From positions 182,495 to 246,494 of the forward strand of contig VZSF01008217.1 in NCBI GenBank assembly GCA_013398295.1: 64,000 nt of DNA. Direction: 5' to 3'. The notes below the pieces were generated by a model. The model saw only the letters and a program-made list of their open reading frames with translations, made no database searches and was not told where the DNA came from. Below are positions 40,225 to 51,802 of the stretch, one piece after another; position 1 is the stretch's first letter, and each line of letters begins with the position of its first letter. This stretch comes from Chionis minor (lineage: Eukaryota; Chordata; Aves; Charadriiformes; Chionididae). The position numbers and the translations under genes were made by a program.

Positions 40225-40562
40225 TTGTTTTCTGAAGGGGGCCTACAAGAAATCTGGAGAGGAACTTTTTACAATGGCATGTAGTGATAGAACAAAGGGG
40301 AATGGCTTCAAACTGGAAGAGGGGAGATTTAGCTTAGATCTCAGGAGGAAACTTTTCACTCTGACGGTGGTGAGGCACTAGAACAAGTTGCCCAGGAAAG
40401 TTGTGGAGGCCCAGTCCCTGGAGGCGTTCAAGGCCAGGATGGATGAGGCTTGGAGCAACCAGGTCTAGTGAGAAGTGTCCTTGCCCATGGCAGGGGGTTT
40501 GGACCTAGATGATCTTTAAGGTCCCTTCCAACATAAACCGTTCTATGATTCTATGATTCTTT
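40225..40562 (+). mobile_element. CR1 LINE, 3' fragment with intact terminal repeat
   Basis: About 340 bp covering the end of ORF2 and the 3' UTR on the plus strand. It ends in clear ATTCTATG repeats (TTCTATGATTCTATGATTCT at 40,541-40,560). The 'GGAATGGCTTCAAACTGGAAGA' and 'GATTTAGCTTAGATCTCAGGA' blocks place it in the same subfamily as the copies at 47.4 kb and 55 kb, from which it differs by roughly a tenth of positions by eye. Confidence 0.93.
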
Positions 40563-40589
40563 TACAAACTCCATTAGAAAGCTCCTGTG

Positions 40590-40594
40590 CCACT
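40590..40594. repeat. Target site duplication, left copy (CCACT)
   Basis: Identical to 40,961-40,965 on the other side of the LTR. It fixes the insertion boundaries exactly. Confidence 0.8.
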
Positions 40595-40960
40595 TGTCCT
40601 GGTTCTGGTTAGGATACGGTTAATCTATGTCTTGGACACAGGTATTCAATACCACTTGACTCCATGCCCAGTACTGAAGCGGGAGCTAGCCGGGGGAGGG
40701 TATTTTTGGAAGTCGTTGCTTGGGAGTGGGCTGTGGCTTCCTGGTCTTGGTCAGTAGGCACTGGGATGGTAACCTTTTTTATTTCTCCACCAGTGTTACT
40801 GTTTTTTTCCTCTATTTCCTTGCTGCCCTATTAACCTTTTTTTTTTTTTTTTGTTATTTCAGCCCACGAATTTTGTCTTTTTGTCCCATCTCCCTCACTG
40901 CTGAGGGCTGAGTGAGCAGCTGCGTGGTTTTCTGTTGTTGGCTGAAGCTGCACCACACCA
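40595..40960 (+). mobile_element. Short solo LTR with perfect 5-bp target duplication CCACT
   Basis: The element starts TGTCCTGGTTCTGG at 40,595 and ends ACCACACCA at 40,960 (TG...CA). It is flanked by CCACT on both sides (40,590-40,594 and 40,961-40,965). It shares the 5' end, the CACGAATTTTGTC region after a T run, and the GAGTGAGCAGCTGCGTGG block with the longer LTR at 18.4 kb. At 366 bp it lacks about 230 bp of that LTR's middle. A 5-bp duplication is usual for ERVL-type integrases (family knowledge). Confidence 0.85.
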
Positions 40961-40965
40961 CCACT
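40961..40965. repeat. Target site duplication, right copy (CCACT)
   Basis: Pairs with 40,590-40,594. Before insertion the site carried CCACT once. Confidence 0.8.
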
Positions 40966-43139
40966 CAATCTTATTGAAACAGCACTGAGGAAAGATTAAA
41001 TAAGTTTTTACTGTTATCAGCTACTTCCTGCAAAGTTTCTTCTTAATAAGAAATGACTAAAGAAGGAAGAGCAATACTGATTAAATAAGTTTGTACAGCC
41101 CATTTGGTGAAGAGTCTGCTTGGATATAGTTATCTGTGACAGACTATAATTTTCCGTTGAGCCATCCATGTATTTCTACAGTGTCCACCATCAAAACAGT
41201 TCTGAGTAAGACATAAGAAGACATAAAAGCCAAGAGGCAGATGTCTAAACTGTGGTCTATGGTCCTAAAATTGTAGTAACTCAGTCTGGTTTTAGATCTG
41301 TTTAATCTTGTTGGATAGGGAACATAATAGGTGTGTTCAATAATGTGAGACAAAAGATTTTTGTGAAACACGGTTAAGAAGGCTTTTCGCATTAGTAATC
41401 CAGAGTTTGCTCTGAAATAGATACACATTTTTTTCCTGAAAGAGTACTGCAAACAGTTCTTAGTAGCTAGAATGCATACACTTTTTTCAAACAATGAAAA
41501 CAACTGAACATTTTATCTCACTGTTTGAAATCATAAGGTATCCACCACTTAGTTGTTCAAAAACACCACCAAATTGGATCTGAAATGCAAAAAAAAAAAA
41601 AAGGGGGAAAAAAAAAAGCTTGAGCCTGCAACAAAAATATCACAGTAAGGGAATCTAATGATTTCTTCAGAACTTCTATTTATGTCATCCTTAAAATACT
41701 CAAATATTTGAGGATACTTGGTCACTTTTCCTGTTTCTATGCCATTTGTAAAGAAATAGTATTTTGTAAATACAGCTGTTCCACTTAACCATCAAACCAA
41801 ACATAAAAGCTGATGATAATTCAAAAATAATTTATTCAGAACACTTTGCATGGTTTGTTGGTTGTCAGCATCTAGTTCACTAAATCATTAGATCTTTATT
41901 ATTTTAACTAATATGCTAATTTCTTCTGAAAATAATTACTGGTCTCCAGATCATTTGTATACAGTAATTACTATCTCATGTAAATAATTTTATGTAAGTT
42001 TTATGAGATTTAAATTGCACATTTAGTTGTGACTAGGCAGTTTAAACTGGGTTTTAAGAATGTCAAAAGGACTTTTGCTCTTGACTAGATATTTATTTAT
42101 ATAGCTTCCTTTATTTACCCAATTTCACCTTCTGAGACTGAAAAAAATTTCTTAAAATATATCAAACAGAGTAGGACAGCTCTGCATTCTACTTGAAATC
42201 CTGATATTGCTCGGTGCTTCCAGTGTTTCAACACTTAAGGACAGAAATATTCTGCATCCCTTGAGTTTGATCTGTTGGCTTCTCTGAATGTATGAGAAGT
42301 TATCAGGACAAATCTGGTCAACATGACCTCTGCTATGGAGGCAGTTAAATTATCCTTGTACTACAGATGACAGCAATAATATTTAGGTTAGAATTCAAAG
42401 TACATCAAATATGGTGGACAAGAGCTCAGGATTTTCAGAATACTTACAAGAAAAGACAAGTAGGAACACGAATGTATTTCTTCACACACCTCTTCCTTAC
42501 CCCCCTTCTCAATTCCATGGGAGCTTAATATGCTGGCATTTCTTGCATAGGGTTTTCTTTTGGTGGTGTGTTTTCTTTTTTTTCCCTTATTGTTTGGCTG
42601 ATTTTTTTTTTTTTTTTTTTTTTTTTTTACCATCCAAAGTCAGAAAGTGTTAGGTAAAATGCTTCAGCTGGCTGCTTTATTAGCCTCTTTATTCAGGGTA
42701 TTCCCAGATACTCTAACCAAGGCTATAAGAACATATGCTTAAAGGTAGCAAGTCAATGCCAGAGACATCGAGTTCACAGTATAACAAAAAGTACATGAAA
42801 TAATTTTGGCTGAGTCTGCTAACATTGGCATTAAAACTACCTGAATGTCACTGTCTTTACTGCAGCAATGGAAGTGCCAATGCCAAGCTCTAGACAGTCT
42901 TTCAAGTTGACATAAAGTCAAGATCACTAAACTACACTCCCTCAGCAATAGGCATACACCAGTACAGCCACAGTCTGTTACTGCATTCCTCTCTTGTGGT
43001 GATTTGAACTTAAATGACTTTAAACTGTGACTCATGGTGAGACCATACCCTTTTCTCACTGTGTGGTGATATTACCTTGCAGAGCCCAGTAAAGACTTCG
43101 TTAAGGCTATCTCCTGTAAAATGCCAAGAAAGAAGCTGA
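40966..43139. other. Unique AT-rich sequence with homopolymer tracts
   Basis: No gene recognised. There is an A-rich, G-interrupted tract at about 41,589-41,617 and a long T run at 42,601-42,629. The minus frame at 41,144-41,503 (119 codons) has no motif I recognise. Confidence 0.55.
42601..42629. repeat. Poly(T) tract
   Basis: About 28 T after a T-rich lead-in. No retrogene-like sequence is seen on the minus strand beside it, so I do not call a processed pseudogene tail. Confidence 0.85.
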
Positions 43140-44196
43140 TGACATATGAGTTAGATGAACAGACACTGAGTTGAACTGAAAAGTGATAAACAGTCAGTGC
43201 TAGAGAATGGTGATCCCTGGTGCAAAATCTAGTTGGAGGCCAGTAACTAGTGGTGTATCCTAGGCGTCAACACTTGATCAAGTCCTCTTTAGCATCTTCA
43301 TTAAAGATGTAAATGATTAGCAAGTTTACAGATTAAACCAAACTGGAAGAAGTGGCTGATATTCCAGAGGGTCATGTTGCCATCCAGAAGGACCTTGATG
43401 GTATGGAGAAATGGGCCAACAGGAATCTCATGAAGTTCAACAAGGAGAAGTGCAAAATTCTGCACACAGGGAGGAACAGCCCCATGCACTATGCACCATG
43501 CACCAGTACATGTTGGGGGTCAACCATCTGGAAAACAGCTTTGCAGGAAAAGCCCCGAGGTCCATGGTGGTCACCAAGTTGCACATGAGCCAGCAATGTG
43601 CCCTGCTGGCAAAGGTGGCTAATGGTATCCTGGGCTGTATTAAGAGGAGTGTTGCCAGCAGGTCAAGGGAGCTGATCCTTCCCTTCTGCTCAACACTGGT
43701 GAAGTCACACCTGGAATGCTATGTTCAGTTCTGAGCTTCCCAGTACAAGAGTGACAATGACGTAATGAAGAGAGTACAACAAAACGCGACAAATGATTAA
43801 AGGACTTAAGTCTTACATATGAGGAAGGCCTGAGAGAGCTAGGACATTCAGCTTGGAGAAGAGATGGCTCAGGGAGAGCGTATCAAAGTGTATAAACATG
43901 TGAAGGGAGGGTGCAAAGAGAATGGAGCCAGGCTTTTTTCAGTGCGAGGACAAGAGGTCGTGGCCACGTACTGAAACACAGGATGTTCCCTCTGAACATC
44001 AGGAAACACTTTTTTACTGTGAGGATGACTGAGCATTGGCACAGGTTGCCCTGGAAGGTTGTGTAGTTTACCTCTTTAAGAGATATTGAAAATCCATCTG
44101 GATGTGGTCCTGGGCAATTCATTATAGGCAGCCCTGCTTGACAGGCATGTCGGATCTCCAGGAGTCCTTTCCAACCTCAGCCATTCTGTGAAAGGA
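43140..44196 (+). mobile_element. CR1 LINE, RT-to-3' UTR fragment
   Basis: About 1.05 kb of plus-strand CR1 that begins in RT ('AGATGAACAGACACTGAG', then 'CTAGTTGGAGGCCAGTAACTAG'). It covers the thumb and C-terminal region and ends in 'CCTTTCCAACCTCAGCC ATTCTGTG'. The 3' terminal repeat is reduced to one unit. It is 5'-truncated, with several frameshifts. Confidence 0.92.
43310..44130 (+). pseudogene. CR1 ORF2 C-terminal half, catalytic box destroyed
   Basis: Readable blocks run in order. The RT catalytic area reads 'SKFTD*TKLEE', where the family FADD box has become FTD followed by a stop, so the active site is lost. Next come 'EGHVAIQKDLDGMEKWANRN' and 'LMKFNKEKCKILHTGRN' (43,352 onward), then 'MSQQCALLAKVANGILGC' and 'STLVKSHLECYVQF' in a second frame (43,411-43,734). 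A C-terminal part in further frames ends about 44,130. Confidence 0.85.
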
Positions 44197-47100
44197 ACCA
44201 TGGAGCCAGAAACAGGATATTTTGCTAGCATATGGCCTCTTCTGTAACATCTTCAATCTACAGCACTCACGATGGAAGGACATTCATATTAAGGCCAGTG
44301 TTGCCTTTGTGAAACTAATTTGCTTTCCTCTCCTTCAGCATTAATTGGCTAATCTATTTATGGTACCTTATGATCAGCTGTGAAATCTCATTTTAATATT
44401 TTAGAACATTAAATATCTTCTTCAAGAGCTGGTAGATAGACAACATGGTGGGCAAATGCATATTTGCCCGTGCCTATGACACTCTTCTGTGATAAATGTT
44501 CTAGGACACAAAAGGTGAGTTTCAAATGGTTCCACTTTTTTCATCTGGTAGCATGGAAAACTGAGTCCTGAAGATCACTCTGCTCATGCAATATGACTAT
44601 ACTTGCACTAAGTAAAGCTGTCTGAAAGCTTTCTGGACATTAACAAAACTTTGAAATGTCTGTCTGCCTCTTCTCCCGTTTAAGAATATAAATAAGGAAA
44701 AAAAAATCCACCAACTTTGTAATGTTTATTCTTCTGTCTATTACCACCACTCATTGAAGACACTGAATTTCAGAGTAATGTTTTTCTAAGGTGCAATATG
44801 TTTTCCAAAACAGAACATGCAAATCTGTTGTGCTGCTTAGGGGAGAACATTTGTTCACCAGCCAGTATTGCTTATGAATACCTGGCAGCCTACCTAACTT
44901 CTGTCACCTGATATTGGTCCCACCTCAGTACTAAGATATATCTTTTCACTTCCATGGATGATGTCATTTTGTACTGTTTGGATGTTTGTCAAGGACTGTA
45001 AGACACTTCGGTCCTGTTTTTAAGAAGTCTATATTCTGCATAATTAAAATTCTTAGCATGCAAAGAGATTGCTTTCTCATTCTGAGAGCAAGCATGCCAC
45101 CAACAACATCAAGTGCATTTGGAGTTGGAAACCTAGTCTACAGTTTGGAAGTAGTACTTCCACATAATTATTGATGCAGAGGAAAATAATGCTAAAAGCA
45201 GAAAAAAACCAAACAGGGAAATCTTTTGTTGTGGGACAGGAACCACCAGAGAACGGTGAAGTTCGTGTAATCCTGTAAGATTGTGATGGTAAAGCATTAA
45301 AAAACATTGCACATGCTATGATAGCAATTTCATGTCATAGTCTTGTTAGTTTTATCCCAATGTAAAATAGGTCTTCTTTAAACTCATTTACTTGCATTAC
45401 CTAGAACATAATTTAAAAATATAATCAATGGTATATCTGCATTAGTCATACTTACAGAGCACTCAAACTGCATCCATACGCTTCTGACTAGGGCCATTCA
45501 GAGACTGGGTAATCCATGATGTCAGAGCCTTAATAGTTTACATTTGCTCTTAGCCTCTAAGGAAGTTAGTTTATTGAATGTTTCTGTTATTAGTATGTAA
45601 TGAATACATTCTGTTACTATTTCTTGTTCTCTCATTTCTTTTTCTGACACTTGCAATTTCATTAATATTAAAGAGATTACCTCTGATAGACTGCTACTGT
45701 CAAGGTATTTTGAGCAATTTCATTTTAACATAGATCATCTTGATTTGCAGCCTGCTAAACAGAGACTTCTCTAGTGGTGGCATTTGGTGAAGATGCACTT
45801 TCATTGAAGCAGTCGATTTCAGTGTCAGATTATGATGCACTAGTCTCACTGCTAAAGCCAGCTGAATAATATTCACAAAATAATTTATTCAGTGAAATGC
45901 AATATTTTTCTAGTAAATTATTCAACTAGCATTTCCTCATTCATTGCCTAACTGTTAAGTTGTGTCAGTTTTTCCTCTGTGATTTTCATTAGTCTGGAAT
46001 TGGATTGATTTATATGCAGCATTGCTCATTATTTGAGCAATGAAGTGGATGTTACATATTTTGAATTGAAGAACAGGTTTTATTTACAAATAAGCATATT
46101 TAGACTTATTTTTATCCCTGCATTCTGTGATACTTTACTAAAGTATTGTTAATTCACCACTATTTAAATAAATTAATATGATCCAATGTTTACTCTTTCA
46201 TATTCATTGGCTGTAATGTTTGACTATTTCAACTATTTACATTTCATGATAAACCTTTTTTAAAGTTACTTAATTATTTTTCAAAGAGCACAATCCTTCT
46301 ATATAAAAGAAATTGGTTTTCTAAATAAAGAGGCACATGTAAGATTTCATATCTTGCCTTTGAGACAAGGCAGTTTAAAAGAGGGCCAAGAAAAGACCCA
46401 TATTACAAAGAAACAGTGAGTACTCCATAAAACTGCTACCTCATTTTAAACTCTGAACACCTCATTAGGAGAACCCTAAGCTTCCATTTGTAAATTCTCA
46501 CTCAAGTCAATGTTGTCTTGTGTGGGCTTTGACTTACACAATTTTCGTTTCAGGATGGCTGCCCTATAGCTTTTAGGCAAATTGGATTTAGACGCAGTAA
46601 GTGATGTTCTCAAGGATTAAACTTAATGTAGGTATAGCATCGAGTTTTTCCTTTGACTTTGTGAACTGTTTTAATGCACAGTATTACTTGCACATAAATA
46701 ATACTTGCCTCTCTCAAAGACTCATGTACAGTAAGCTTGTACACACAACTAAAGCTTATGTCTCAAATACAGGCCATTGGTTTACCTCATCCAAATGTGT
46801 GAATAAGGTTTCAAATTTGTGGGAATCATGACAGCCTTAATATGGAGAGGGTGCTGACACCTGAATTGGGAAGATGCTCATCAATTCTCCCTCCTTGTTA
46901 TGGTGTTCAAGATACATTTATGCGGGGAAGTTAAGTGACAAAGCACTTGCAAATCCTATCTCGCCCTGTTTTCATGGGACTAGAGGGTGGACTGTAAGTA
47001 ATGTTAGACTGAATACAGAAACCTTTCCAGATTTTCTTAAAAAGAGAAATAATCTGTGTCATCTCCACAGCAGCACCCAGAGAATCTGATGGATGCCACT

Positions 47101-47380
47101 TCTGTTTCTTACAGTGATTTGAGTGAAAGGAGCAAAACTGCTTTAAAATGAAGGCTTATTTTACGCAACCTACCACATGAGAAAGGCCACACTACCTTAA
47201 AGCACAATCCACTTAACCACGTTTTGTCTCCATCAGCACAATAAGAGATATAAAGCAGGGTGTTTGCCCACAATTTCATCACTCTCTGAATTACTTCCCC
47301 TTGGAATCACTGAAAACATCCACAGCTAATGGATTAAAACTTAAGAGGATCCAGTCTTGGCAGACAGTCTGCAGTTATAC
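44197..47380. other. Unique AT-rich sequence, no gene seen
   Basis: No repeat or exon recognised. The frames at 44,986-45,174, 46,601-46,831 and 46,874-47,089 are short and without motif. Confidence 0.6.
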
Positions 47381-47898
47381 AATCATAGAATCATAGAATG
47401 GTTTATGTTGGAAGGCACCTCAAAGATCATGTAGATCACCAAACCTCCTGCCATGGGCAGGGACACCTCTCACTAGAGCAGGTTGCTCAAAGCCCCATCC
47501 AGCCTGGCCTTAAACACTTCCAGGGATGGGGCCTCCACAGCTTCCCTGGGCAACCTGTTCCAGTGCCTCACCACCCTCACAGTGGAATATTTCTTCCTGA
47601 GATCTAAGCTAAATCTCCCCTCTTCCAGTTTGAAGCCATTACCCCTCGTTCTATCACTACAAGCCCTTGTAAAAAGTCCCTCTCCAGATTTCCTGTAGGT
47701 ACCTTTCAGATACTGGGAAGCTGCTGTAAGGTCTCCCCTTAGAGCCTTCTCTTCTCCAGGCTGAACAACCCCAACTCTCTTAGCCTGTCCTTATAGCAGA
47801 GGTGCTCTAACGCTCTGGCCATCTTCACGGCCCTGCTCTGGACCCTCTCCAACATGTCCATGTCCTTCTCACATTGGGGGCTCCAGAGCTGGACACAT
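47381..47898 (-). mobile_element. CR1 LINE, 5'-truncated copy, arm of perfect inverted repeat
   Basis: About 518 bp on the minus strand with an intact terminal repeat (AATCATAGAATCATAGAATGG at the left edge). It covers the ORF2 C-terminus and 3' UTR. Bases 47,420-47,845 are the exact reverse complement of 55,192-55,617, with no mismatch over 426 bases. The flanking CR1 positions on the ORF2 side differ at several sites. In the minus-strand frame the ORF2 end reads '[20 protein letters not shown]' and stops at TAG near 47,473. Confidence 0.95.
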
Positions 47899-47949
47899 AT
47901 CTGTTAAATTAAGAAATCTGCTGCCTGTTAATATGTATCTGTTCTTGAT

Positions 47950-48030
47950 CCAGCTTGAGATGGGGGATTGGACAAGATGACCTCCTTTCCAGATGACAGG
48001 TCCCTTCCACTCTCAGCCAATCATGACTCA
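47950..48030 (+). mobile_element. CR1 LINE, short 3' tail
   Basis: An 80-bp plus-strand piece with 'GAGATGGGGGATTGGACAAG', then 'ATGACCTCC', 'AGGTCCCTTCCACTCTCAGCC'-type sequence and a decayed terminal repeat (AATCATGACTC). It lies just beyond the minus-strand copy and belongs to a different CR1 3' UTR type. Confidence 0.75.
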
Positions 48031-49439
48031 ACATATAAGTCAGCTGTGTGAAGAAAAGCATCTTAGGCATGTTGGCAGTTACGGCACTTCTTAGGATGAG
48101 AAGTTCTTGCACCTTAAAATAGACAAGCTACTGGCTCTGAACATAAAAAAACACCCCTCTGCCTGTGCAAGTGCATGTATGTGTATGTGTGTGTGTGTGA
48201 AGCTGATAAACAGAAAGACCTGGTCCAGACTGGCCCTTGAGGGGGAGATGCTGAGTAATTTCTGAGTTGGCTAGGAGGGAAATAAACAGCCTTTTCTTAA
48301 AAAGAAAACCCAAACAGGAGAGGAATATTAAATTGCTGAAATGCTATTTGATTTCCCCTGCTTTGTAGCTCAGTATTGCAAGTGCCAAAATTAGTTCTTC
48401 ACCAACACTGAAGACCTAAAGTGGCACTAAAGTGCTCTTTCAAACAGCAACCTTTATATAATAGGTGACACAAACCTGTTGGATCAAGAATAACCAGTGA
48501 GCTAAAGTTGCCAAAGCAGATAGCTTTGCAGCGGTTATGGAGCAGAACATGTCAGTGAAAGAATGGCACTAAAATTAAGGAGGAAAAGAATGGTCTTCAC
48601 ATATAATAATGGAATCTGTTGTTGGAAATCTAACTGCTAATAGAAAAAAATGCAATGTTAGGGTGATACTGACAACTGTTTGACTAAGATGATGACAGAG
48701 ATAAGTAAGTGTTGAGCGTGTCAGGCACATTTCTCTTCCTCCTAAACTTTTAGCTGCCTGTGCTTAACGCAAAGTCAGTGATACAGTGCAGGTGCCTAAT
48801 CTTGGTTCAGTCAGATGTGAAGTAAAAGCTGGAAGAAGCCTCAGGTGGAGCTTCTCTTGTGTACCATTCACTTGGGAGCAGCTTTTTAAGCCAAGACTTT
48901 TGACTCAAATTCTGTTCTACTCTGCTCTTGTCTATGGGTCTTACCTGAACTGCACAGCACATCCCTTCCCCATCACCCCACATGTATCTGACCCTGGGTA
49001 CCTTTACCAGGCCTCATCCTGACCCCCATGCATGCACTGATGTTCCAGCCAGGCCTCAGCCTATCACTGCCCCTATCCTGATGGGTGACCTGGGAGCTGT
49101 GTCTGGTCATGATCACAGCAAACATTCCATTCTTCTTGTTTGGGTGCTCTGGGACTAGGCATGTCCATAGTGAGGCACTGCCAATGTACAGATGGAGTTT
49201 TCTGGAGGTAGTAACTGGATGCTTCCTACAAAAAACACAAGAAAAAGTGATGGTGTAGATACAGTAGAGTGGTGCACAGGACTTGGTTGAAGATATATTT
49301 ATTGAAGAGCTGCTTTGTAATAGTGATCACACTGTGGTTTCTCATTAAGCTGCAACAAACTGAATAAATTTGTTGGCATGTAGGGTTATCTGTCACTAAA
49401 GTCTAATGGATTACCAATCATTCTGCACACCTGTGTTAA
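48031..49439. other. Mixed unique sequence, GC-richer patch unassigned
   Basis: A (GT)n microsatellite lies at about 48,176-48,199. The stretch 48,820-49,200 is GC-richer and could be a decayed LTR by composition, but I found no ends or signals. Confidence 0.5.
48176..48199. repeat. (GT)n microsatellite
   Basis: ATGTATGTGTATGTGTGTGTG-type dinucleotide repeat. It is the source of the histidine-threonine run in the minus frame 48,128-48,313. Confidence 0.85.
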
Positions 49440-49715
49440 AAAAGACAATGAGAAGACAAGGGGAAACAGGAACAAGTTGCACCAGAAGAGGTTTTATGTT
49501 GATATAAGGATGAAATTATTTATAGTGAGAACCATCATTCACTAGAACAACCTCCCCAGGAATGTAGTGGAGCCTCTGTCACCAGAGGTTCTCAAGAGGT
49601 GATTGGACAATGTACAAGATAATCTCATCCAGACTCCCTTTCCTATGAAATGTTGGACTGGATGATCTTTTGAGGTCTATTCCAACCTGGGCTGTTCAGT
49701 GATTCTATGATTCTA
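49440..49715 (+). mobile_element. CR1 LINE, 3' fragment
   Basis: Plus-strand CR1 of about 275 bp with 'ACTAGAACAACCTCCCCAGGAA', 'GGACTGGATGATCTTTTGAGG' and 'CTATTCCAACCTGGGCTGTTC'-type blocks, ending GTGATTCTATGATTCT. The beginning is uncertain. No coding frame remains. Confidence 0.88.
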
Positions 49716-50388
49716 AAATAACCCCCAAACCCAAACAAAACCCCTTTATCTAGGACATAAGTGAATCAAATTTTCTACAAGGTTTCTGCAGATTTTGAAT
49801 TATTAATCTTAAAATGCATAAAAATAACCAAAAAAAAAGTGGTAAAATCACAAAAAAATGTCCCATGAATGTAATAGTCTATCTCTCTGCTATTATTCAA
49901 AATAATTTTCACTCTGATGCATGTTTAACTGTAAGCACATGAATGGTCCCATTTACTGAAATCAGGATATTCATCCCATTTATTTAGATAGAACTGGTCC
50001 GGTGCTTGAAGTCAAGCATATAGATACATATTTGGAAATGTCAGGCCTATATTTGGGTAGAGAAGATTTCAGAAGCAGTGAATACAAGTGTTTTCTTGAG
50101 ATGTATTTCAAAGGAAAATATGTTTGTTTTCCTCTTTTTTCCTCCATTTTGATTATCCCATGTAATCTCACAGTTGTGAGTTTCTATCTCCTTAAACAAG
50201 CTGGGCAATACCTATTGCTATGTACCTACTTTTTCCTGCAAGTATTCAATTTTACGGTTTCCTTTTATGGTCTCCATATACAGTCTGTCTTTCCCATTCC
50301 CACAACTTGCTATCTAGTCAGTGGTCTTTTAATTCAAAAGACATGGGCCAGACTTCATATTCTTGCTTGCCGTTTTAGCCCAAATGTT
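49716..50388. other. Unique AT-rich sequence upstream of full-length CR1
   Basis: No gene seen. The long frame that starts at 50,002 runs from this AT-rich DNA into the CR1 5' UTR and is a chance read-through. Confidence 0.6.
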
Positions 50389-50610
50389 GCTGAGGGGAGC
50401 TTCTCTGGAGCCAGGCCGACCAACAGTAGAGCAGCACAGCTTAGCACACAGGCAATTTTCCTGAGGGAAGGACACACAAGGGAAGTAGAGAGACTTCATG
50501 AAGTGTCAGCTCTTGTGGGAGGTGCTGATGATGCGAAGGCATTGCCAGGACAACAGAGACTACCCTCTCCCTATAAAAAACCACCCTAGTGAGCGTAAGC
50601 AACCAGAAGT

Positions 50611-51802
50611 GTGGCGCTTCAGTTTACATGGAAGGTCATGCAGGAAGGGCACCTCTTCGAAGGAGGAGCATTCCAGTGGTCAAGTGCTGGTCTGTGGCCA
50701 TCTGCATGGGTCAAGGGTACTCAAGGCAGAATGGTGAGCACTTGTCTGAGAGCAAAGGATGCAGCTCAGGCTCAGTTATCTGCACCATCCACCCCAGCAG
50801 TGGCTGGTACCTCCACTCTGACGGCACTGCAGAAGGGAGAGGCTGCAGTGCAGACCTCAAACTGCAGGAGATGCCTTGACTTTTCTCCCGGGGCAGGGAT
50901 AGGTGGCACACCTGCTTTCGAAAGATGTGGCCAGGTGGAAGACCTCCTGCAGCATGTGGTTGAGCTGCGGGAGGCAGTGAGGAAGCTGCATAGCATCAGG
51001 GAGACTGTGAAGGAGACAGACAGCTGGTTACAAGTGCAGCCTGCAGTGGACCTGCCACGCACAGCCAAACAGTCAAGAACTTCCATGCTGGCACACACAG
51101 AAGGAATAGAGACCAGCAACACAGAATGGAAGCTTGTACCTGCAAAGACCAGCAGGAGGAAGAGACTTCTCCCAAAAACTGAGGTGCCCTTGCAGAACTG
51201 CTTCACTGCTATGAAGTGAAGAAGCTACTGTATCAGGAGAGTTGCTGGAGTTGAGTAAGGCTATGCGATCTGCTGCACATATAACAACCAAGAAAAAGCG
51301 ACGTGTGATAGTTGTAGGCAACTCTGTTCTTAGAGGTATGGAGGCACTCGCCTGCCAGCCTCATGCACTCTGTAGGGTGATGTGCTGCTTGCCGGGGGCT
51401 TGTATCAGGGTTGTAACTGGCAGACCACAAAACCTCATGCTGTCCTCAGACTATTATCCACTGCTGCTATTCCATGTGGGCACTAGTGATGCAGCAGGGT
51501 GCAGCCTGAAGATTATCAAGAAAGATTATAAAGCCCTGGGAGCTGTGGTCAGGGACTCTGGAGCACAGGTAGGTTTTTCATCAGTCCTCATGGTCAAAGG
51601 GAAAGGGGTTGATAGGACCAGGCAAAACTGGCATATCAATAACTGGCTACAAGACTGGTGCCACAGCTAGGGATTTGGCTTCCTAGATCATGGGACTCAC
51701 TTTGAGAAACCCGGTCTACTGGGGCATGATGGAGTCCACCTGTCAGAGAAGGGGAAGAACACCTTTGGCAAGAGGCTTGCCCGCCTTGTGGCTTTAAACT
51801 AG
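50611..51802 (+). pseudogene. CR1 ORF1, coiled coil plus SGNH esterase domain
   Basis: The first part (50,611-51,219, 202 codons) has a cysteine pair (CRRC, residues 85-88) and a helical charged segment at residues 109-140 ('LLQHVVELREAVRKLHSIRE'). After a frameshift near 51,220-51,241 the frame from 51,242 encodes an SGNH-type esterase domain. It has 'VIVVGNSVLRG' (serine in GNS), 'PLLLFHVGTSD' (the GxND block, with Ser for Asn) and, beyond a TAG at 51,668, 'HDGVHLSEKGK' (the DxxH block, 51,725-51,757). The frame ends at TAG 51,800-51,802. CR1 ORF1 proteins are nucleic-acid-binding partners of ORF2. One frameshift and one stop inactivate this copy. Confidence 0.87.

Noticed and set aside
42601..42629. 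Poly(A) tail of a processed pseudogene on the minus strand
   Set aside because: Neighbouring sequence shows no coding or gene-like content and no target duplication was seen.
47483..47698. Identical 71-codon proteins at 47,483-47,698 (plus) and 55,339-55,554 (minus)
   Set aside because: They are antisense frames of the CR1 ORF2 end and are identical only because they lie in the 426-bp inverted repeat.
50002..50589. Longest uninterrupted plus frame (195 codons), a candidate gene
   Set aside because: It runs from AT-rich unique DNA into the CR1 5' UTR and has no recognisable domain. It is a chance read-through.
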